Notes: generated by a model from the sequence alone, not told the origin. DNA of 43,297 nucleotides from Sphingomonas sp. (GCF_026460985.1 NZ_JAPKNM010000062.1:1-43297), one strand, 5' to 3'. Shown: positions 31,634 through 41,160, counted from the stretch's first letter. A program made the numbers and translations.

Positions 31634-32296
31634 ATGGGACGGGATGATTGGTATCGTAATACTGATTGGACTCCGGCTATCGAAGCCGCCTTCCGTGCCA
31701 AGCTCAAGCGATCTCGCACTATGCGACCGCAGTATCTCCAGATTCAAGCCGGGCAGATCGCGAGCTCCCATCCGGAAGTGGCGCTAGCGCTAATCGACGA
31801 GTATTTTGAAACTGGAGACGATTTCGTTGTTCCCAGCGCCCTCTGCACAAAAGCTGAAGCCATGCTTGCTTTGGGAAAGGTCCAGGAAGCACTGGACGCC
31901 TACCGCCAAGCGCTCGCATGGGAAGACGCTCATCCGAACTTCATCACGACGGCACGTATCGACCTACCAAAGCTGGTTGCCGAACAGAGGATCGAGAGTG
32001 AATATGACTTCGCTCTGGATATCTTGACGACGCGCTTCAAAGCCTCGGATCATCAATTTCCGAGCATGCGCTATTACTGGAATGGCAGTTGTGCGCTTAT
32101 CACGCATGAGCGTGGTGAGGTTGCCGAAGCGAAGGAGTTTGCAGATCGCGCGCTACGTGCGGCTGCCCAAACCGAAAGCCCGTTCCGCTACCACCGCTCA
32201 GTCGGAATTGTGAAAGACGCCTCCGATGAATTTGGTACGCGCATAAAGCGTATCGCGAAGCCGTCGAAGCTTCGATCGCTGTTCAGGCTCATCTAA
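31634..32296 (+). CDS. TPR-like protein of unknown function in the tRNA-bounded insertion
   Basis: A 220-aa soluble helical protein with TPR-like segments (ALIDEYFETGDDF, AEAMLALGKVQEALDAYRQAL). It ends in an SPFRYHRSVGIV...RIKRIAKPSKLRSLFRLI block that looks conserved in a family of uncharacterised alphaproteobacterial proteins. I start it at the ATG at 31634, preceded by AAGAGG; the earlier ATG at 31589 falls within the 21-bp repeat. The gene and its surroundings are AT-richer than the rest of the window, in line with acquisition. Confidence 0.75.
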   Translation: MGRDDWYRNTDWTPAIEAAFRAKLKRSRTMRPQYLQIQAGQIASSHPEVALALIDEYFETGDDFVVPSALCTKAEAMLALGKVQEALDAYRQALAWEDAHPNFITTARIDLPKLVAEQRIESEYDFALDILTTRFKASDHQFPSMRYYWNGSCALITHERGEVAEAKEFADRALRAAAQTESPFRYHRSVGIVKDASDEFGTRIKRIAKPSKLRSLFRLI

Positions 32297-32401
32297 GGCC
32301 TCTTTGCATATGGGAATTAAGCGATACTCCACACTGAGCCCGCTTGGTAAGTTTGGCTCGCCCCTCACAATACCACTGGTGAAGCGAGACTCGGCAATAG
32401 C

Positions 32402-32422
32402 GGTCCGCAAATGGTCCGCAGG
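32402..32422. repeat. 21-bp direct repeat, copy 2
   Basis: Identical to 31580-31600. The flanks differ after the repeat, apart from partly similar bases. Together with the tRNA-derived repeats this gives a nested pair of direct repeats, as left by successive integration or excision events. Confidence 0.8.
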
Positions 32423-32520
32423 CAAAGCGCTAGAGGGGTCTAAACACAAGCGATCGGCACTACTGTCACGCGCTAAGCGCCAGCAGCTCTAGCTTAAGCC
32501 GTTTATATAACGGCAAATTC

Positions 32521-32597
32521 TGGTCGGGGCGACAGGATTCGAACCTGCGACCCCCACACCCCCAGTGTGATGCGCTACCAGGCTGCGCTACGCCCCG
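32521..32597 (-). tRNA. tRNA-Pro (anticodon GGG)
   Basis: A 77-nt cloverleaf on the minus strand. Acceptor CGGGGCG pairs with CGCCCCG, followed by A and an encoded CCA. The anticodon stem TCACA/TGTGG holds loop CTGGGGG, giving anticodon GGG. The T loop is TTCGAAT. The gene is intact, and its 3' end faces the 1.1-kb insertion. Confidence 0.95.
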
Positions 32598-32738
32598 ACC
32601 AAGGGTGCGGCCTCTAGATCGGTCCGGCGCGGGATGCAAGGCACTGCGACAATAGTTGCGTGGTCAGGCAACGCATGATAGCGCGCGCCGCTTGAACGGG
32701 GCCGTTCCGCGCCCCGCAATCCAGGCAACCGGAAACCC

Positions 32739-33077
32739 ATGTTCGCCACCCCAGCATATGCACAGGCCGCAGGCACCGCAGCACAGGGCGGCTCCGGCTC
32801 CCTATGGATGCTCCTCCCGTATCTCGCGCTGATTCCGATCTTCTACTTCCTGATGATCCGCCCCCAGCAGAAGCGCATGAAGGCGCTGCAGGATTCGGTC
32901 GCGGCCGTGAAGAAGGGCGACACCGTCGTCACCGCGGGCGGGCTGATCGGCAAGGTCACCAAGGTCGACGAGACCGAGGTCGAGATCGAGCTGGGCACCA
33001 ACGTCAAGGTCCGCGCGATCAAGGCGACGCTCGCCGAAGTGCGTCCGCTGGGCGGCGCCAAGCCCGCGAACGACTGA
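32739..33077 (+). CDS. yajC: YajC, Sec translocase accessory protein
   Basis: A 112-aa protein with one membrane helix (about 22-41, LWMLLPYLALIPIFYFLMIR), the family IRPQQKRMKALQ motif and a small cytoplasmic domain (KKGDTVVTAGGLIGKV). It joins SecD and SecF in the holo-translocon. The stop overlaps the secD ATG by one base. First gene of a yajC-secD-secF operon. Confidence 0.96.
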   Translation: MFATPAYAQAAGTAAQGGSGSLWMLLPYLALIPIFYFLMIRPQQKRMKALQDSVAAVKKGDTVVTAGGLIGKVTKVDETEVEIELGTNVKVRAIKATLAEVRPLGGAKPAND

Positions 33078-34672
33078 TGCTCAATTTCCCCCGCTGGAAG
33101 GTCTGGGCGGTCATCGTCACGATCGTCGTGTGCGTCGCACTGTCGATACCCAGCTTCCTCCCCGACAATGTCCGCCGCACCTGGCCGAGCTGGATCCCGC
33201 AGCCCTCAGTGAGCCTCGGGCTCGATCTCGCGGGCGGCAGCTATCTGCTACTCGAGGCGGATACCAAGGACGTCGCCGCTACGCGCCTCGACGCGATGCG
33301 CGAATCGGTCCGCTCGGTGATGCGCCGCGATCCGCGCATCGATATCGGCGACATCTCGGTTCAGGGCGGCCAGCTCAGCTTCATGGTCCGCGACCCCAGC
33401 AAGGTGGACGCGGCGCGCGAACGCCTGCTCGAGATCACCGGCAGCGGCGCGGGCCTCACCGGCCAACGCGTCTGGGATATCTCTGTCCGGGATACGTCAG
33501 TCTTCGTGCTCAAGCCCACCCAGGCGGGCCTCGACGAAGCGATCGACACGGCGATGAGCGATGCCCGCGAAGTCGTCTCGCGCCGCATCAACGCATTCGG
33601 CACGCGCGAGCCAACCGTGGTCCGCCAGGGCTCGAATCGCATCGTCGTCGAGGTGCCCGGGCTCAAGGACCCGCAGGCGCTCAAGGAACTGCTCGGCAAG
33701 ACCGCCAAGCTCGAGTTCAAGCTGGTCGACACCAGCGTCACGCCGGAGCAGATCCAGGCGGGCAACATCCCGCCGGGCAGCCAGGTGCTCCCCCATCAGG
33801 GCGGCGGCCAGGTCGCCGTGTTCCGCAGCGCGATGATCACCGGCGACATGCTGGTCGACGCGCGGCAGGACTATGACCAGCAGGACGGCACCCCCGGCGT
33901 CGCGATCCAGCTCGACGGCGTCGGCTCGCGCCGCTTCGCCAAGGTCACCCAGGAAAACAGCGGCAAGCCCTTCGCGATCATCGTCGACAACACGGTGATC
34001 TCGGCCCCCAACATCAACGAGCCGATCCTCGGCGGCGCCGCCCGGATCAGCGGCGGCTTCACCGTGGAGAGCGCCAACCAGCTCGCCGTCGCGCTGCGTT
34101 CGGGCAAGCTGCCGATCGCGCTCAAGGTGGTCGAGGAACGCACCATCTCGGCCGAGCTCGGCAAGGATTCGATCAGCAAGGGCGTGCTCGCCGGCGTGAT
34201 CGGCACCGTGGCCCTGATCTTCTTCATGCTGATCACTTATGCCCGGTTCGGCGTCTACACGACCTGCGCGCTCGTGGTGAACGCGTTCATGATCGTCGGG
34301 ATCATGGCGATCTTCAACGCCACGCTGACGCTGCCGGGTATCGCCGGCTTCGTTCTGACGATCGGCGCCGCGGTCGACGCCAACGTGCTGATCAACGAGC
34401 GCATCCGCGAGGAGCAGCGCGTGCGCAACCGCAACGCGCTCGCCTCGGTCGAGTTCGGCTACAAAGAAGCCAGCCGTGCGATCTTCGACGCGAACATCAC
34501 CAATGTGATCTCGGCCTTCATCATGTTCATGATTGGCCAGGGACCGATCAAAGGTTTCGCGGTCGTGCTCGCGATCGGCATCTTCACTTCGGTCTTCACC
34601 GGCGTCACCTTCACCCGTCTGCTCGTCGCGGACTGGCTGAAGCGCAACCGCCCCAAGACCATCCAGATCTGA
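33077..34672 (+). CDS. secD: SecD, protein translocase subunit
   Basis: A 531-aa protein. N-terminal helix, then a large periplasmic part with the LGLDLAGGSYLLLE motif (about 47-60), and a C-terminal six-helix RND-type membrane domain (from about 358: SISKGVLAGVIGTVALIFFM; TIGAAVDANVLINERIREE). With SecF it uses proton motive force to pull proteins across the membrane. Ends 11 nt before secF. Confidence 0.97.
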   Translation: MLNFPRWKVWAVIVTIVVCVALSIPSFLPDNVRRTWPSWIPQPSVSLGLDLAGGSYLLLEADTKDVAATRLDAMRESVRSVMRRDPRIDIGDISVQGGQLSFMVRDPSKVDAARERLLEITGSGAGLTGQRVWDISVRDTSVFVLKPTQAGLDEAIDTAMSDAREVVSRRINAFGTREPTVVRQGSNRIVVEVPGLKDPQALKELLGKTAKLEFKLVDTSVTPEQIQAGNIPPGSQVLPHQGGGQVAVFRSAMITGDMLVDARQDYDQQDGTPGVAIQLDGVGSRRFAKVTQENSGKPFAIIVDNTVISAPNINEPILGGAARISGGFTVESANQLAVALRSGKLPIALKVVEERTISAELGKDSISKGVLAGVIGTVALIFFMLITYARFGVYTTCALVVNAFMIVGIMAIFNATLTLPGIAGFVLTIGAAVDANVLINERIREEQRVRNRNALASVEFGYKEASRAIFDANITNVISAFIMFMIGQGPIKGFAVVLAIGIFTSVFTGVTFTRLLVADWLKRNRPKTIQI

Positions 34673-34683
34673 GGACGGCGCCC

Positions 34684-35649
34684 ATGTTCCCGCTCAAGCT
34701 CGTTCCCGACAACACCAACATCCCGTTCCTCAAATGGCGCAACATCGCCATGACGATGTCGATCCTGCTGATCATCGGCTCGATCGCCTTGTGCGCGGTG
34801 CGCGGGTTCAACCTCGGCATCGACTTCGTCGGCGGCCAGACCGTGCGCGTCCATTTCGACCGCGCGGTGCCGATCGACGAGATCCGGAGCAAGATGGCGT
34901 CGATCGGCTTCGCCGACGTCACCATCCAGGAATTCGGCAGCGCGCAGGAAATCGGCATCCGCACCTCGCTTCCCGAGGGCGGCGACGACGCGGCCGAGGC
35001 GGCGGCGACCAAGATGCGCACCGCGATCGAGAAGACCTTCCAGGGCGCGCGCGTGACCGGAGTCGAGAGCGTCTCGGGCAAGGTCTCGAACGAGCTGTTC
35101 CGCACCGGCGCCTGGGCGCTCGGCGTCGCGATGGTCGCGATCGCGCTCTACATCTGGTTCAGCTTCGAATGGCAGTTCGGCGTGGGCGCGCTGTTCGCCC
35201 TGTTCCACGACGTCGCGCTGACGCTCGGCTTCTTCGCGCTGACCCAGCTCGAATTCGACCTGAACGTCGTCGCGGCGATCCTGACGATCATCGGCTATTC
35301 GCTCAACGACACGATCGTCGTCTACGATCGCATCCGCGAGAATATGCGCAAATACCGCAAGATGGAGATGGTGCCGCTGCTCAACCTCTCGATCAACGAG
35401 ACGCTGTCGCGCACCGTGGTCACCAGCCTCTCGATCGGCATCGTGCTCACCATCCTGCTCGTGCTCGGCCCCGAGGTGATCTTCGGCTTCACCGCCTCGA
35501 TGCTGCTCGGCATCGTCATCGGCACCTTCTCGTCGGTCTATGTCTCGGCGGCGATCCTGCTGTGGCTGCGCCTCAAGCCCGACAGCTTCGTCCAGAAGGC
35601 GACCGGCGACAGCAATGCCGAGCGCGTCACCGCGCGCGACCTGCCGTAA
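34684..35649 (+). CDS. secF: SecF, protein translocase subunit
   Basis: A 321-aa protein. N-terminal helix (about 18-39), FNLGIDFVGGQTVRV (about 42-56), and a membrane domain with ILTIIGYSLNDTIVVYDRIR and SINETLSRTVVTSLS, all typical of SecF. Partner of SecD; same operon. Confidence 0.97.
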   Translation: MFPLKLVPDNTNIPFLKWRNIAMTMSILLIIGSIALCAVRGFNLGIDFVGGQTVRVHFDRAVPIDEIRSKMASIGFADVTIQEFGSAQEIGIRTSLPEGGDDAAEAAATKMRTAIEKTFQGARVTGVESVSGKVSNELFRTGAWALGVAMVAIALYIWFSFEWQFGVGALFALFHDVALTLGFFALTQLEFDLNVVAAILTIIGYSLNDTIVVYDRIRENMRKYRKMEMVPLLNLSINETLSRTVVTSLSIGIVLTILLVLGPEVIFGFTASMLLGIVIGTFSSVYVSAAILLWLRLKPDSFVQKATGDSNAERVTARDLP

Positions 35650-35664
35650 GATGCGGATGGCCCA

Positions 35665-36036
35665 ATGAAGATGGAACGCCGCAGCGCCGAGGGGCCGGTG
35701 ATCTCCGGCTTTTCGGGCCGCGGCTTCAAGGTCGACGACGGCGTCTATGAAGGGCTGCTGATCACGCCCCGACGTGCCGACGGCTGGTCGCCCCCGCCGA
35801 TCGCCGAACTGACCGAGGCGGATCTCGCGCCCGTGCTGTCGCTCGACCCGCAGCCCGAATTCCTTCTGCTCGGCACCGGCGACACGCTCGTCCGTCCGGC
35901 GCCCGCTTTGGTCAAGGCGCTCGGCGCACGCGGCATCGGCGTCGAGGCGATGGACAGCCGCGCCGCCGCCCGCGCCTGGGGCGTGCTCCGCGCCGAGCTG
36001 CGCTGGGTCGCCGGCGCACTCTACCCGCTCGGCTGA
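35665..36036 (+). CDS. Mth938-like domain protein (DUF498)
   Basis: A 123-aa single-domain protein of the Mth938-like/DUF498 family (GFSGRGFKVDDGVYEGLLIT; PEFLLLGTGDTL; GIGVEAMDSRAAARAWGVL). The family includes the mitochondrial complex I assembly factor NDUFAF3; the bacterial role is unclear. Its place right after secF (15 nt) recurs in alphaproteobacteria, so it is likely in the same operon. Confidence 0.88.
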   Translation: MKMERRSAEGPVISGFSGRGFKVDDGVYEGLLITPRRADGWSPPPIAELTEADLAPVLSLDPQPEFLLLGTGDTLVRPAPALVKALGARGIGVEAMDSRAAARAWGVLRAELRWVAGALYPLG

Positions 36037-36044
36037 GGATCGCC

Positions 36045-36698
36045 ATGCAGCAGCTCCACGGCCCCAGCCTCGCGCCCTTGTCGGGCGACGCGCCGAAGCA
36101 GCTCGTCGTACTGCTCCACGGCTACGGCTCGAACGGCGCCGACCTGATCTCGCTCGCGCCGATGTGGCGCCGGCTGCTCCCCGACGCCCTGTTCGTCGCC
36201 CCCAACGCCCCCGAGCGCTGCCCCGGCGCGCCCGGCGGCTATCAATGGTGGGCGCTCCACGACCTCAGCCGCCCCGCGCTCGCCGCCGGCGCGCGCCACG
36301 CCGCGCCGGTGCTCGACGCCTGGCTCGACGCCCTGCTCGCCGAACATGGGCTCACCGAGGACCGGCTGGTGCTCGCCGGCTTCAGCCAGGGCACGATGAT
36401 GGCGCTCCATGTCGGCCCCCGCCGCGAACGCACACTCGCCGGCATCCTCGGCTATTCGGGCATGATCGCCGGCCCCTCGCTCGACCCGGCGGAAATGCGC
36501 AGCAAGCCCCCGGTCCTGCTGATCCATGGCGACGCCGACACGATCGTCCCGCTCAGCGCCTATCACCACGCGCATGGCGAGCTGCAGCGCCTCGGCTTCC
36601 CCTTGGAAAGCCACGTCTCGCGCGGCCTCGGCCACGGCGTCGATCCCGCCGGCATCGAGCTGGGCGGGAAGTTCGTGACACGGGTGCTGGGCGGCTAA
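36045..36698 (+). CDS. Carboxylesterase / phospholipase-type alpha/beta hydrolase
   Basis: A 217-aa enzyme of the Abhydrolase_2 family with the triad visible: Ser114 in GFSQG, Asp165 in HGDADTIVP, His197 in GLGHGVD. The LLHGYGSNGADL oxyanion segment is near residue 24. Probably hydrolyses short acyl esters in the cytoplasm. Starts 8 nt after the DUF498 gene; its stop abuts that of the convergent exo/endonuclease-family gene with no spacer. Confidence 0.9.
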   Translation: MQQLHGPSLAPLSGDAPKQLVVLLHGYGSNGADLISLAPMWRRLLPDALFVAPNAPERCPGAPGGYQWWALHDLSRPALAAGARHAAPVLDAWLDALLAEHGLTEDRLVLAGFSQGTMMALHVGPRRERTLAGILGYSGMIAGPSLDPAEMRSKPPVLLIHGDADTIVPLSAYHHAHGELQRLGFPLESHVSRGLGHGVDPAGIELGGKFVTRVLGG

Positions 36699-37544
36699 CT
36701 ATCGCCGCACCCAGCCGAGCTCCGCCATCACCGGGAAATGGTCCGACGTCTGCACCTCGCCCCGATGGTCGGTGATCGTCGCCACTCGCTTCGCCGCGAA
36801 GCCGCGGGTGAAGATCCAGTCGATCCTTTTGTCGGGCGTGCCGGTGAAATTGTGGAAGGTCCCCTCCGGCCCCTCGCGCTTCGGCGCGCTGACCCAGGCA
36901 TCCTGGAGGTGCGCGCTCAGCGTCCGATAGGTCGGGCTGCCGGGCACTGTGTTGAAGTCGCCGGTAAGCACCACCGGCAAGTCCCCGGCCATCGCCTGGA
37001 TCCGCGCGAGCACCAGGGCCGCGCCCTTCTCGCGCGCGCCCTCGTCCTGCGCGCGGTGCGGTAGATGCGTGTTGAAGGCATAGAAGCGACGCTTGCCGTC
37101 GATCGTCTCGAACAGCCCCCAGGTCGCCAGCCGCGGCAGGTCCGCGCCCCAGGCCGCGCTGCCCGGCACCTCGGGCGTGTCGGACAGCCAGAAATCGCCC
37201 GACTTGATCAGCCGGAGCCGGTCGGTCCGGTAGAAGATGCCCATATGCTCGTCGTCGCCGCCGCCGCGGCGGCCGACGCCGAACCATGCGTAATTCTTGA
37301 GCCGCTGCGTCAGGAAATCGCCCTGCGGCTTGAGCAGCTCCTGCGTCCCGAACAGGTCGGGCGCGGCCTTTTCGAGCATCGCCGCCGCCACCTCGCGCCG
37401 CTTGCTCCAGGCATTGGCGCCGTCGCTCTCGTTGGCGTAGCGGATGTTGAAGCTCATCACCTTGAGCGGCGCCTGCGCCAGCGCCGGTCCACCCGCGCAC
37501 AGCAGCAGCGCCAGCATCGTTCGCAGCAGCATCCTGATCGTCAT
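36699..37544 (-). CDS. Secreted endonuclease/exonuclease/phosphatase family protein
   Basis: A 281-aa protein with a signal peptide (1-23, ending ALAQ) and a full EEP domain: VMSFNIRY (29-36), Glu69 in [27 protein letters not shown] and [10 protein letters not shown] at the end. Acts as a metal-dependent phosphodiesterase outside the cytoplasm; the substrate (nucleic acid, phospholipid or sugar phosphate) cannot be told. GAGGAGAG precedes the ATG. Confidence 0.9.
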   Translation of the reverse strand: MTIRMLLRTMLALLLCAGGPALAQAPLKVMSFNIRYANESDGANAWSKRREVAAAMLEKAAPDLFGTQELLKPQGDFLTQRLKNYAWFGVGRRGGGDDEHMGIFYRTDRLRLIKSGDFWLSDTPEVPGSAAWGADLPRLATWGLFETIDGKRRFYAFNTHLPHRAQDEGAREKGAALVLARIQAMAGDLPVVLTGDFNTVPGSPTYRTLSAHLQDAWVSAPKREGPEGTFHNFTGTPDKRIDWIFTRGFAAKRVATITDHRGEVQTSDHFPVMAELGWVRR

Positions 37545-37642
37545 TCCGCTCTCCTCTTCGCCGCTTCCGCTTAGGCCAGATGATTGTTTCGCCGGCGTTG
37601 CCCCTTTGCGGCGCTGCGCCGCGATCCCATATCCCCGGCGAT

Positions 37643-38197
37643 ATGAGCGAAAACAGCAATGCGTGGCACGGCACCACAATCCTCTCCGTGCGCAAATCGG
37701 GCAAGGTGGTCATCGCGGGCGACGGGCAGGTCTCGGCGGGTAACACGGTGATGAAGCCCAATGCCAAGAAGGTCCGCCCGCTGGGCGACGGCAAGGTCAT
37801 CGCGGGCTTCGCCGGCGCGACCGCGGACGCCTTCACCTTGTTCGAGCGGCTCGAGTCCAAGCTCGAGCGGCACCAGGGCCATCTCCTCCGCGCCGCGGTC
37901 GAGCTCGCCAAGGACTGGCGGACCGACAAGTACCTCCGCAACCTCGAGGCGATGCTGATCGTCGCCGACAAGGAAGTGACTTTGGTGGTCACCGGAAACG
38001 GCGACGTGCTCGAGCCCGAGGGCGGCGTTGCCGCGATCGGATCGGGCGGCAATTTCGCCCTCGCCGCGGCGCGCGCCCTGGTCGATTACGAGACCGATCC
38101 CGACAAGATCGCCCGCCAGGCGATGAAGATCGCCGGCGAGCTCTGCGTCTACACCAACGACCGGCTCACGGTAGAGACGCTGGACTCGGCGACCTGA
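37643..38197 (+). CDS. hslV: HslV, ATP-dependent protease catalytic subunit
   Basis: A 184-aa threonine protease. A short propeptide ([10 protein letters not shown]) precedes the mature start TTILSVRK, whose first Thr is the nucleophile. [13 protein letters not shown] and [15 protein letters not shown] are family blocks. Forms a dodecamer capped by HslU rings. A REP doublet separates it from hslU, an unusual insertion into this operon. Confidence 0.97.
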   Translation: MSENSNAWHGTTILSVRKSGKVVIAGDGQVSAGNTVMKPNAKKVRPLGDGKVIAGFAGATADAFTLFERLESKLERHQGHLLRAAVELAKDWRTDKYLRNLEAMLIVADKEVTLVVTGNGDVLEPEGGVAAIGSGGNFALAAARALVDYETDPDKIARQAMKIAGELCVYTNDRLTVETLDSAT

Positions 38198-38208
38198 CCC
38201 TCAAAAAG

Positions 38209-38310
38209 CCCCTCCCCTTCAGGGGAGGGGTTGGGGTGGGGCCTGTCCGCGGGCCACCACTCTGCGAGACATCCCCCACCCCTTCCCCCTCCCCTGAAGG
38301 GGAGGAGCTG
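38209..38310. repeat. REP doublet, family B, inside the hslVU operon
   Basis: Two inverted CCCCTCC...GGAGGGG arms (38209-38231 and about 38288-38306) with their GGGTGGGG tails facing each other. It fills most of the 123-nt gap between hslV and hslU and ends just before the hslU ribosome-binding site. Same family as 112-156. Confidence 0.75.
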
Positions 38311-38320
38311 AAAGAAGAAA

Positions 38321-39613
38321 ATGAACGAGAATCTCACGCCCAAGGCGATCGTCGCCGCCCTCGACGCGCACATCATCGGCCAGAAGGACGCAAAGAAGGC
38401 CGTCGCCGTCGCGCTCCGCAACCGCTGGCGCCGCCAGCAATTGAGCGCCGACCTGCGCGACGAGGTGACGCCCAAGAACATCCTGATGATCGGGCCGACC
38501 GGCTGCGGCAAGACCGAGATCAGCCGCCGCCTCGCCAAGCTCGCCGACGCGCCCTTCGTGAAGGTGGAAGCGACCAAGTTCACCGAGGTCGGCTATGTCG
38601 GCCGCGACGTCGAGCAGATCGCGCGCGACCTGGTCGAGGAGGCGATCCGGCTCGAGAAGGAACGCCGCCGCGCCGCGGTGAAGGACAAGGCCGAGGAGGC
38701 GGCGATGAGCCGCCTGCTCGACGCGCTCACCGGCAAGGATTCGTCGACCGCGACGCGCGAGGCGTTCAAGCAGCGCTTCCACGACGGCGTCCTCGATCAG
38801 ACCGAGATCGAGATCGAGGTCGAGCAGGCGCCGCAGATGCCGTTCGACGTCCCCGGCGGCGGCGCGCAGATGATCAATCTCGGCGAGATGATGAAGGGCC
38901 TTGCCGGCACTCCGCTCAAGCGCCGCAAGCTCAACGTCCGCTCGGCATGGGACAAGCTCGTCGAGGAAGAGGCCGACAAGCGCCTCGACCAGGACGAGGT
39001 CAGCCGCCAGGCGCTCGCCGACGCCGAGGCCAACGGCATCGTCTTCCTCGACGAGATCGACAAGATCGCGGTGAGCGACGTGCGCGGCGGATCGGTGAGC
39101 CGCGAGGGCGTCCAGCGCGACCTGCTCCCGCTGATCGAAGGCACCACCGTCGCCACGAAGTACGGCCCGATGAAGACCGATCATATCCTCTTCATCGCGA
39201 GCGGCGCCTTCCACGTCGCCAAGCCCTCGGACCTGCTCCCCGAGCTCCAGGGCCGCCTGCCGATCCGCGTCGAGCTGAAGGCGCTGACCGAGGAGGATTT
39301 CGTCGCGATCCTCTCGGACACCAAGGCGAGCCTGGTCCAGCAATATGCGGCCCTGCTCGGCACCGAGGGCGTCCAGATCGATTTCACCGAGGACGGCATC
39401 CGCGCGGTCGCCAAGATCGCCGCGGAGGTGAACGGCGAGATCGAGAATATCGGCGCGCGCCGGCTCCAGACGGTGATGGAGAAACTGCTCGAGGAAGTCA
39501 GCTTCGACGCCGAGGACCGCACCGGCACCACGCTCGCGATCGATGCGGCCTATGTCGACAGGCAGCTCGCCGCAGTGGCGCGCAACACCGATCTCAGCCG
39601 CTATGTACTCTGA
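38321..39613 (+). CDS. hslU: HslU, ATP-dependent protease ATPase subunit
   Basis: A 430-aa AAA+ unfoldase. P-loop GPTGCGKT (58-65), Walker [12 protein letters not shown] (about 243), I-domain between them, and the C-terminal tail DLSRYVL that docks into HslV. Starts [20 protein letters not shown] as usual. GGGGAGGAG precedes the ATG by about 12 nt. Normal length. Confidence 0.97.
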   Translation: MNENLTPKAIVAALDAHIIGQKDAKKAVAVALRNRWRRQQLSADLRDEVTPKNILMIGPTGCGKTEISRRLAKLADAPFVKVEATKFTEVGYVGRDVEQIARDLVEEAIRLEKERRRAAVKDKAEEAAMSRLLDALTGKDSSTATREAFKQRFHDGVLDQTEIEIEVEQAPQMPFDVPGGGAQMINLGEMMKGLAGTPLKRRKLNVRSAWDKLVEEEADKRLDQDEVSRQALADAEANGIVFLDEIDKIAVSDVRGGSVSREGVQRDLLPLIEGTTVATKYGPMKTDHILFIASGAFHVAKPSDLLPELQGRLPIRVELKALTEEDFVAILSDTKASLVQQYAALLGTEGVQIDFTEDGIRAVAKIAAEVNGEIENIGARRLQTVMEKLLEEVSFDAEDRTGTTLAIDAAYVDRQLAAVARNTDLSRYVL

Positions 39614-39635
39614 GTATTTGCGCAATCGTGAATTT

Positions 39636-39651
39636 GTTGCGATTTCGCAAC
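39636..39651. repeat. Short perfect palindrome GTTGCGA-TT-TCGCAAC
   Basis: Perfect 7-bp inverted repeat in the AT-rich start of the gap after hslU, about 105 nt before the outer-membrane protein ATG. Could be an operator for that gene or part of a stop signal for hslU. Not the same as the T3SS palindrome. Confidence 0.5.
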
Positions 39652-39679
39652 GATTAGAAACAAAGTAAGTAAAATCGGC

Positions 39680-39718
39680 CTCCGCGAGCACGAAAATGCT
39701 CGCGGAGACGGCTTTTCC
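39680..39718 (+). terminator. Intrinsic terminator after hslU
   Basis: CTCCGCGAGCA and TGCTCGCGGAG form a perfect 11-bp stem with loop CGAAAA, followed by ACGGCTTTTCC. Typical rho-independent form at the end of the hslVU transcription unit. Confidence 0.8.
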
Positions 39719-39755
39719 TCTTTACCGGCGCCCTCCTCAACTTTGGGGGGACCAA

Positions 39756-40382
39756 ATGAAGAAGATGATCTTGGCGTCGCTCGCGGCGCTTGGCGTAGCC
39801 ATGCCCGCTTTCGCGCAGGACGCCGCTCCGGAACCGCGCGAAAAGGGCGTTTTCGACGGCGTGTCGTTTGCGGGCATCGTCGGCCTCGACGTGCTGACCA
39901 TCCAGGAGAATGACGAAGCCGATACGGCGCGCGACGTGCTCTTCGGCGGATCTATCGGCTATGACCGCCAGGTGGGCCGGGTCGTGATCGGCATCCAGGG
40001 CGAGATCACCAGCTCCGGCGCCGCGTACAAGATCGAGAACCTGCTCGCGAGCGGCGATCGCTTCGAGTCGAAGGCCGGTCGCGATCTCTATGCCGGCGTC
40101 CGCGTCGGCCTGCCGACGGGCCGCACTTTGCTCTACGTCGGCGCCGGCTATGTGAACTCGCAGCTCCGTTCCTATTATGCGGACGCCACCGACTCGATCG
40201 AGCAGACCGAGGAGAAGGGCGGCTTCCGCGTCAGCATGGGCGCCGAGCTCCAGCGCAAGAACATCTTCGGGCGGATCGAGATGCGGTACCAGGATCTCGG
40301 CGACTACACCGTCTTCGCCCTGCCGACCGGCTATGCCCGGACGCACACCCAGATCGTCGCGGGCGCCGGCGTCCGCTTCTGA
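39756..40382 (+). CDS. Outer-membrane beta-barrel protein (Omp25/OmpW-like porin family)
   Basis: A 208-aa protein with a signal peptide (1-21, ending AFAQ). The mature part has alternating beta strands (VLFGGSIGYDRQVGRVVIGI, RDLYAGVRVGLPTGRTLLYV, RIEMRYQDLGDY) and a C-terminal aromatic, IVAGAGVRF, the signature of a BAM-assembled barrel. Similar eight-strand proteins are major outer-membrane proteins in alphaproteobacteria. GGGGGG lies just before the ATG; strong terminators flank it on both sides, so it is a single-gene unit. Confidence 0.88.
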   Translation: MKKMILASLAALGVAMPAFAQDAAPEPREKGVFDGVSFAGIVGLDVLTIQENDEADTARDVLFGGSIGYDRQVGRVVIGIQGEITSSGAAYKIENLLASGDRFESKAGRDLYAGVRVGLPTGRTLLYVGAGYVNSQLRSYYADATDSIEQTEEKGGFRVSMGAELQRKNIFGRIEMRYQDLGDYTVFALPTGYARTHTQIVAGAGVRF

Positions 40383-40439
40383 TCCAGGGACGACGCTCCC
40401 TCGCACAGCGGGGGAGCGGACCGGCCAGGAGCCGGTGAG

Positions 40440-40483
40440 AAGGGGTCTCGCGCCAAGCCGTGCGCTTGGGGCGAGGCCCCTTT
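40440..40483 (+). terminator. Intrinsic terminator after the outer-membrane protein gene
   Basis: A long stem, AAGGGGTCTCGCGCCAAG with CTTGGGGCGAGGCCCCTT (two mismatched or wobble positions), loop CCGTGCG, then TTT. It stops just before the convergent DUF4893 gene and may act in both directions. Confidence 0.75.
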
Positions 40484-40485
40484 CG

Positions 40486-41109
40486 TCACGCCGGGACCAG
40501 CTCCATCACGTCGAGCACCGATTCGAAGCGCGGGCGCGGGAAGACCAGCCGCCAGCGCTTGGGGCCGATGCGCTCGACATAGCCGATCATGTCGCGATCG
40601 GCGTCGAGGCCGTAGCGCAGCGGCGCGGTCTCGTCGCCGAGGACGAGCGTGCCGAGGAAGATCTGGCGCGTGGCGTCATGGGGGAAGACCAGGCCGGTGG
40701 GGCGCTGCGATCCGGTGACCTTGTGCAGGCTCCGGACCTCGCCCTCCTCGGCGACGCGGCAGTCATAGGCGGGATAGGCGGTGAAGTCGCGCACCGCGGT
40801 GCCCCGGCCGCCCAGCTTGAAGGTGCGGCAGCGATATTTGCCCTGCGGCAGCGCCGCGTCGGCGAGCGCGCGATCGGGATCGAAGAGCAAGGGATCGGCG
40901 GCGAGCGCCTGCGGGTCGGCCTTGCGCGCGAGCGGCAGCGCCTCGTCCCACGCGTTGCGCCAGTCGCGCATCCGGTCGCGGTCGTCGCCGGTGGCGACGC
41001 GCTGCCAGCGGACGTTGGTGGGCGGGCGCGACGCGGTCGCCTCGCGATAGACGCTGCAGCCCGTCAGGCCCAATGCGAGCGCCGCGGCAACGGGCAGCAT
41101 CCACTTCAT
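40486..41109 (-). CDS. DUF4893 lipoprotein
   Basis: A 207-aa lipoprotein with lipobox LTGC (Cys18). The body matches the DUF4893 pattern: WQRVATGDDRDRMRDWRNAW, QGKYRCRTFKLGG, YDCRV, and GLVFPHDATRQIFLGTLVLGDE. Function unknown; frequent in sphingomonads. Faces the outer-membrane protein gene and lies 51 nt downstream of bdhA on the same strand. Confidence 0.85.
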   Translation of the reverse strand: MKWMLPVAAALALGLTGCSVYREATASRPPTNVRWQRVATGDDRDRMRDWRNAWDEALPLARKADPQALAADPLLFDPDRALADAALPQGKYRCRTFKLGGRGTAVRDFTAYPAYDCRVAEEGEVRSLHKVTGSQRPTGLVFPHDATRQIFLGTLVLGDETAPLRYGLDADRDMIGYVERIGPKRWRLVFPRPRFESVLDVMELVPA

Positions 41110-41160
41110 CTTCGGCTTCTTCCTCTCGACCCTCTTGCGGGCGACCCTGGGGCCCGTACC

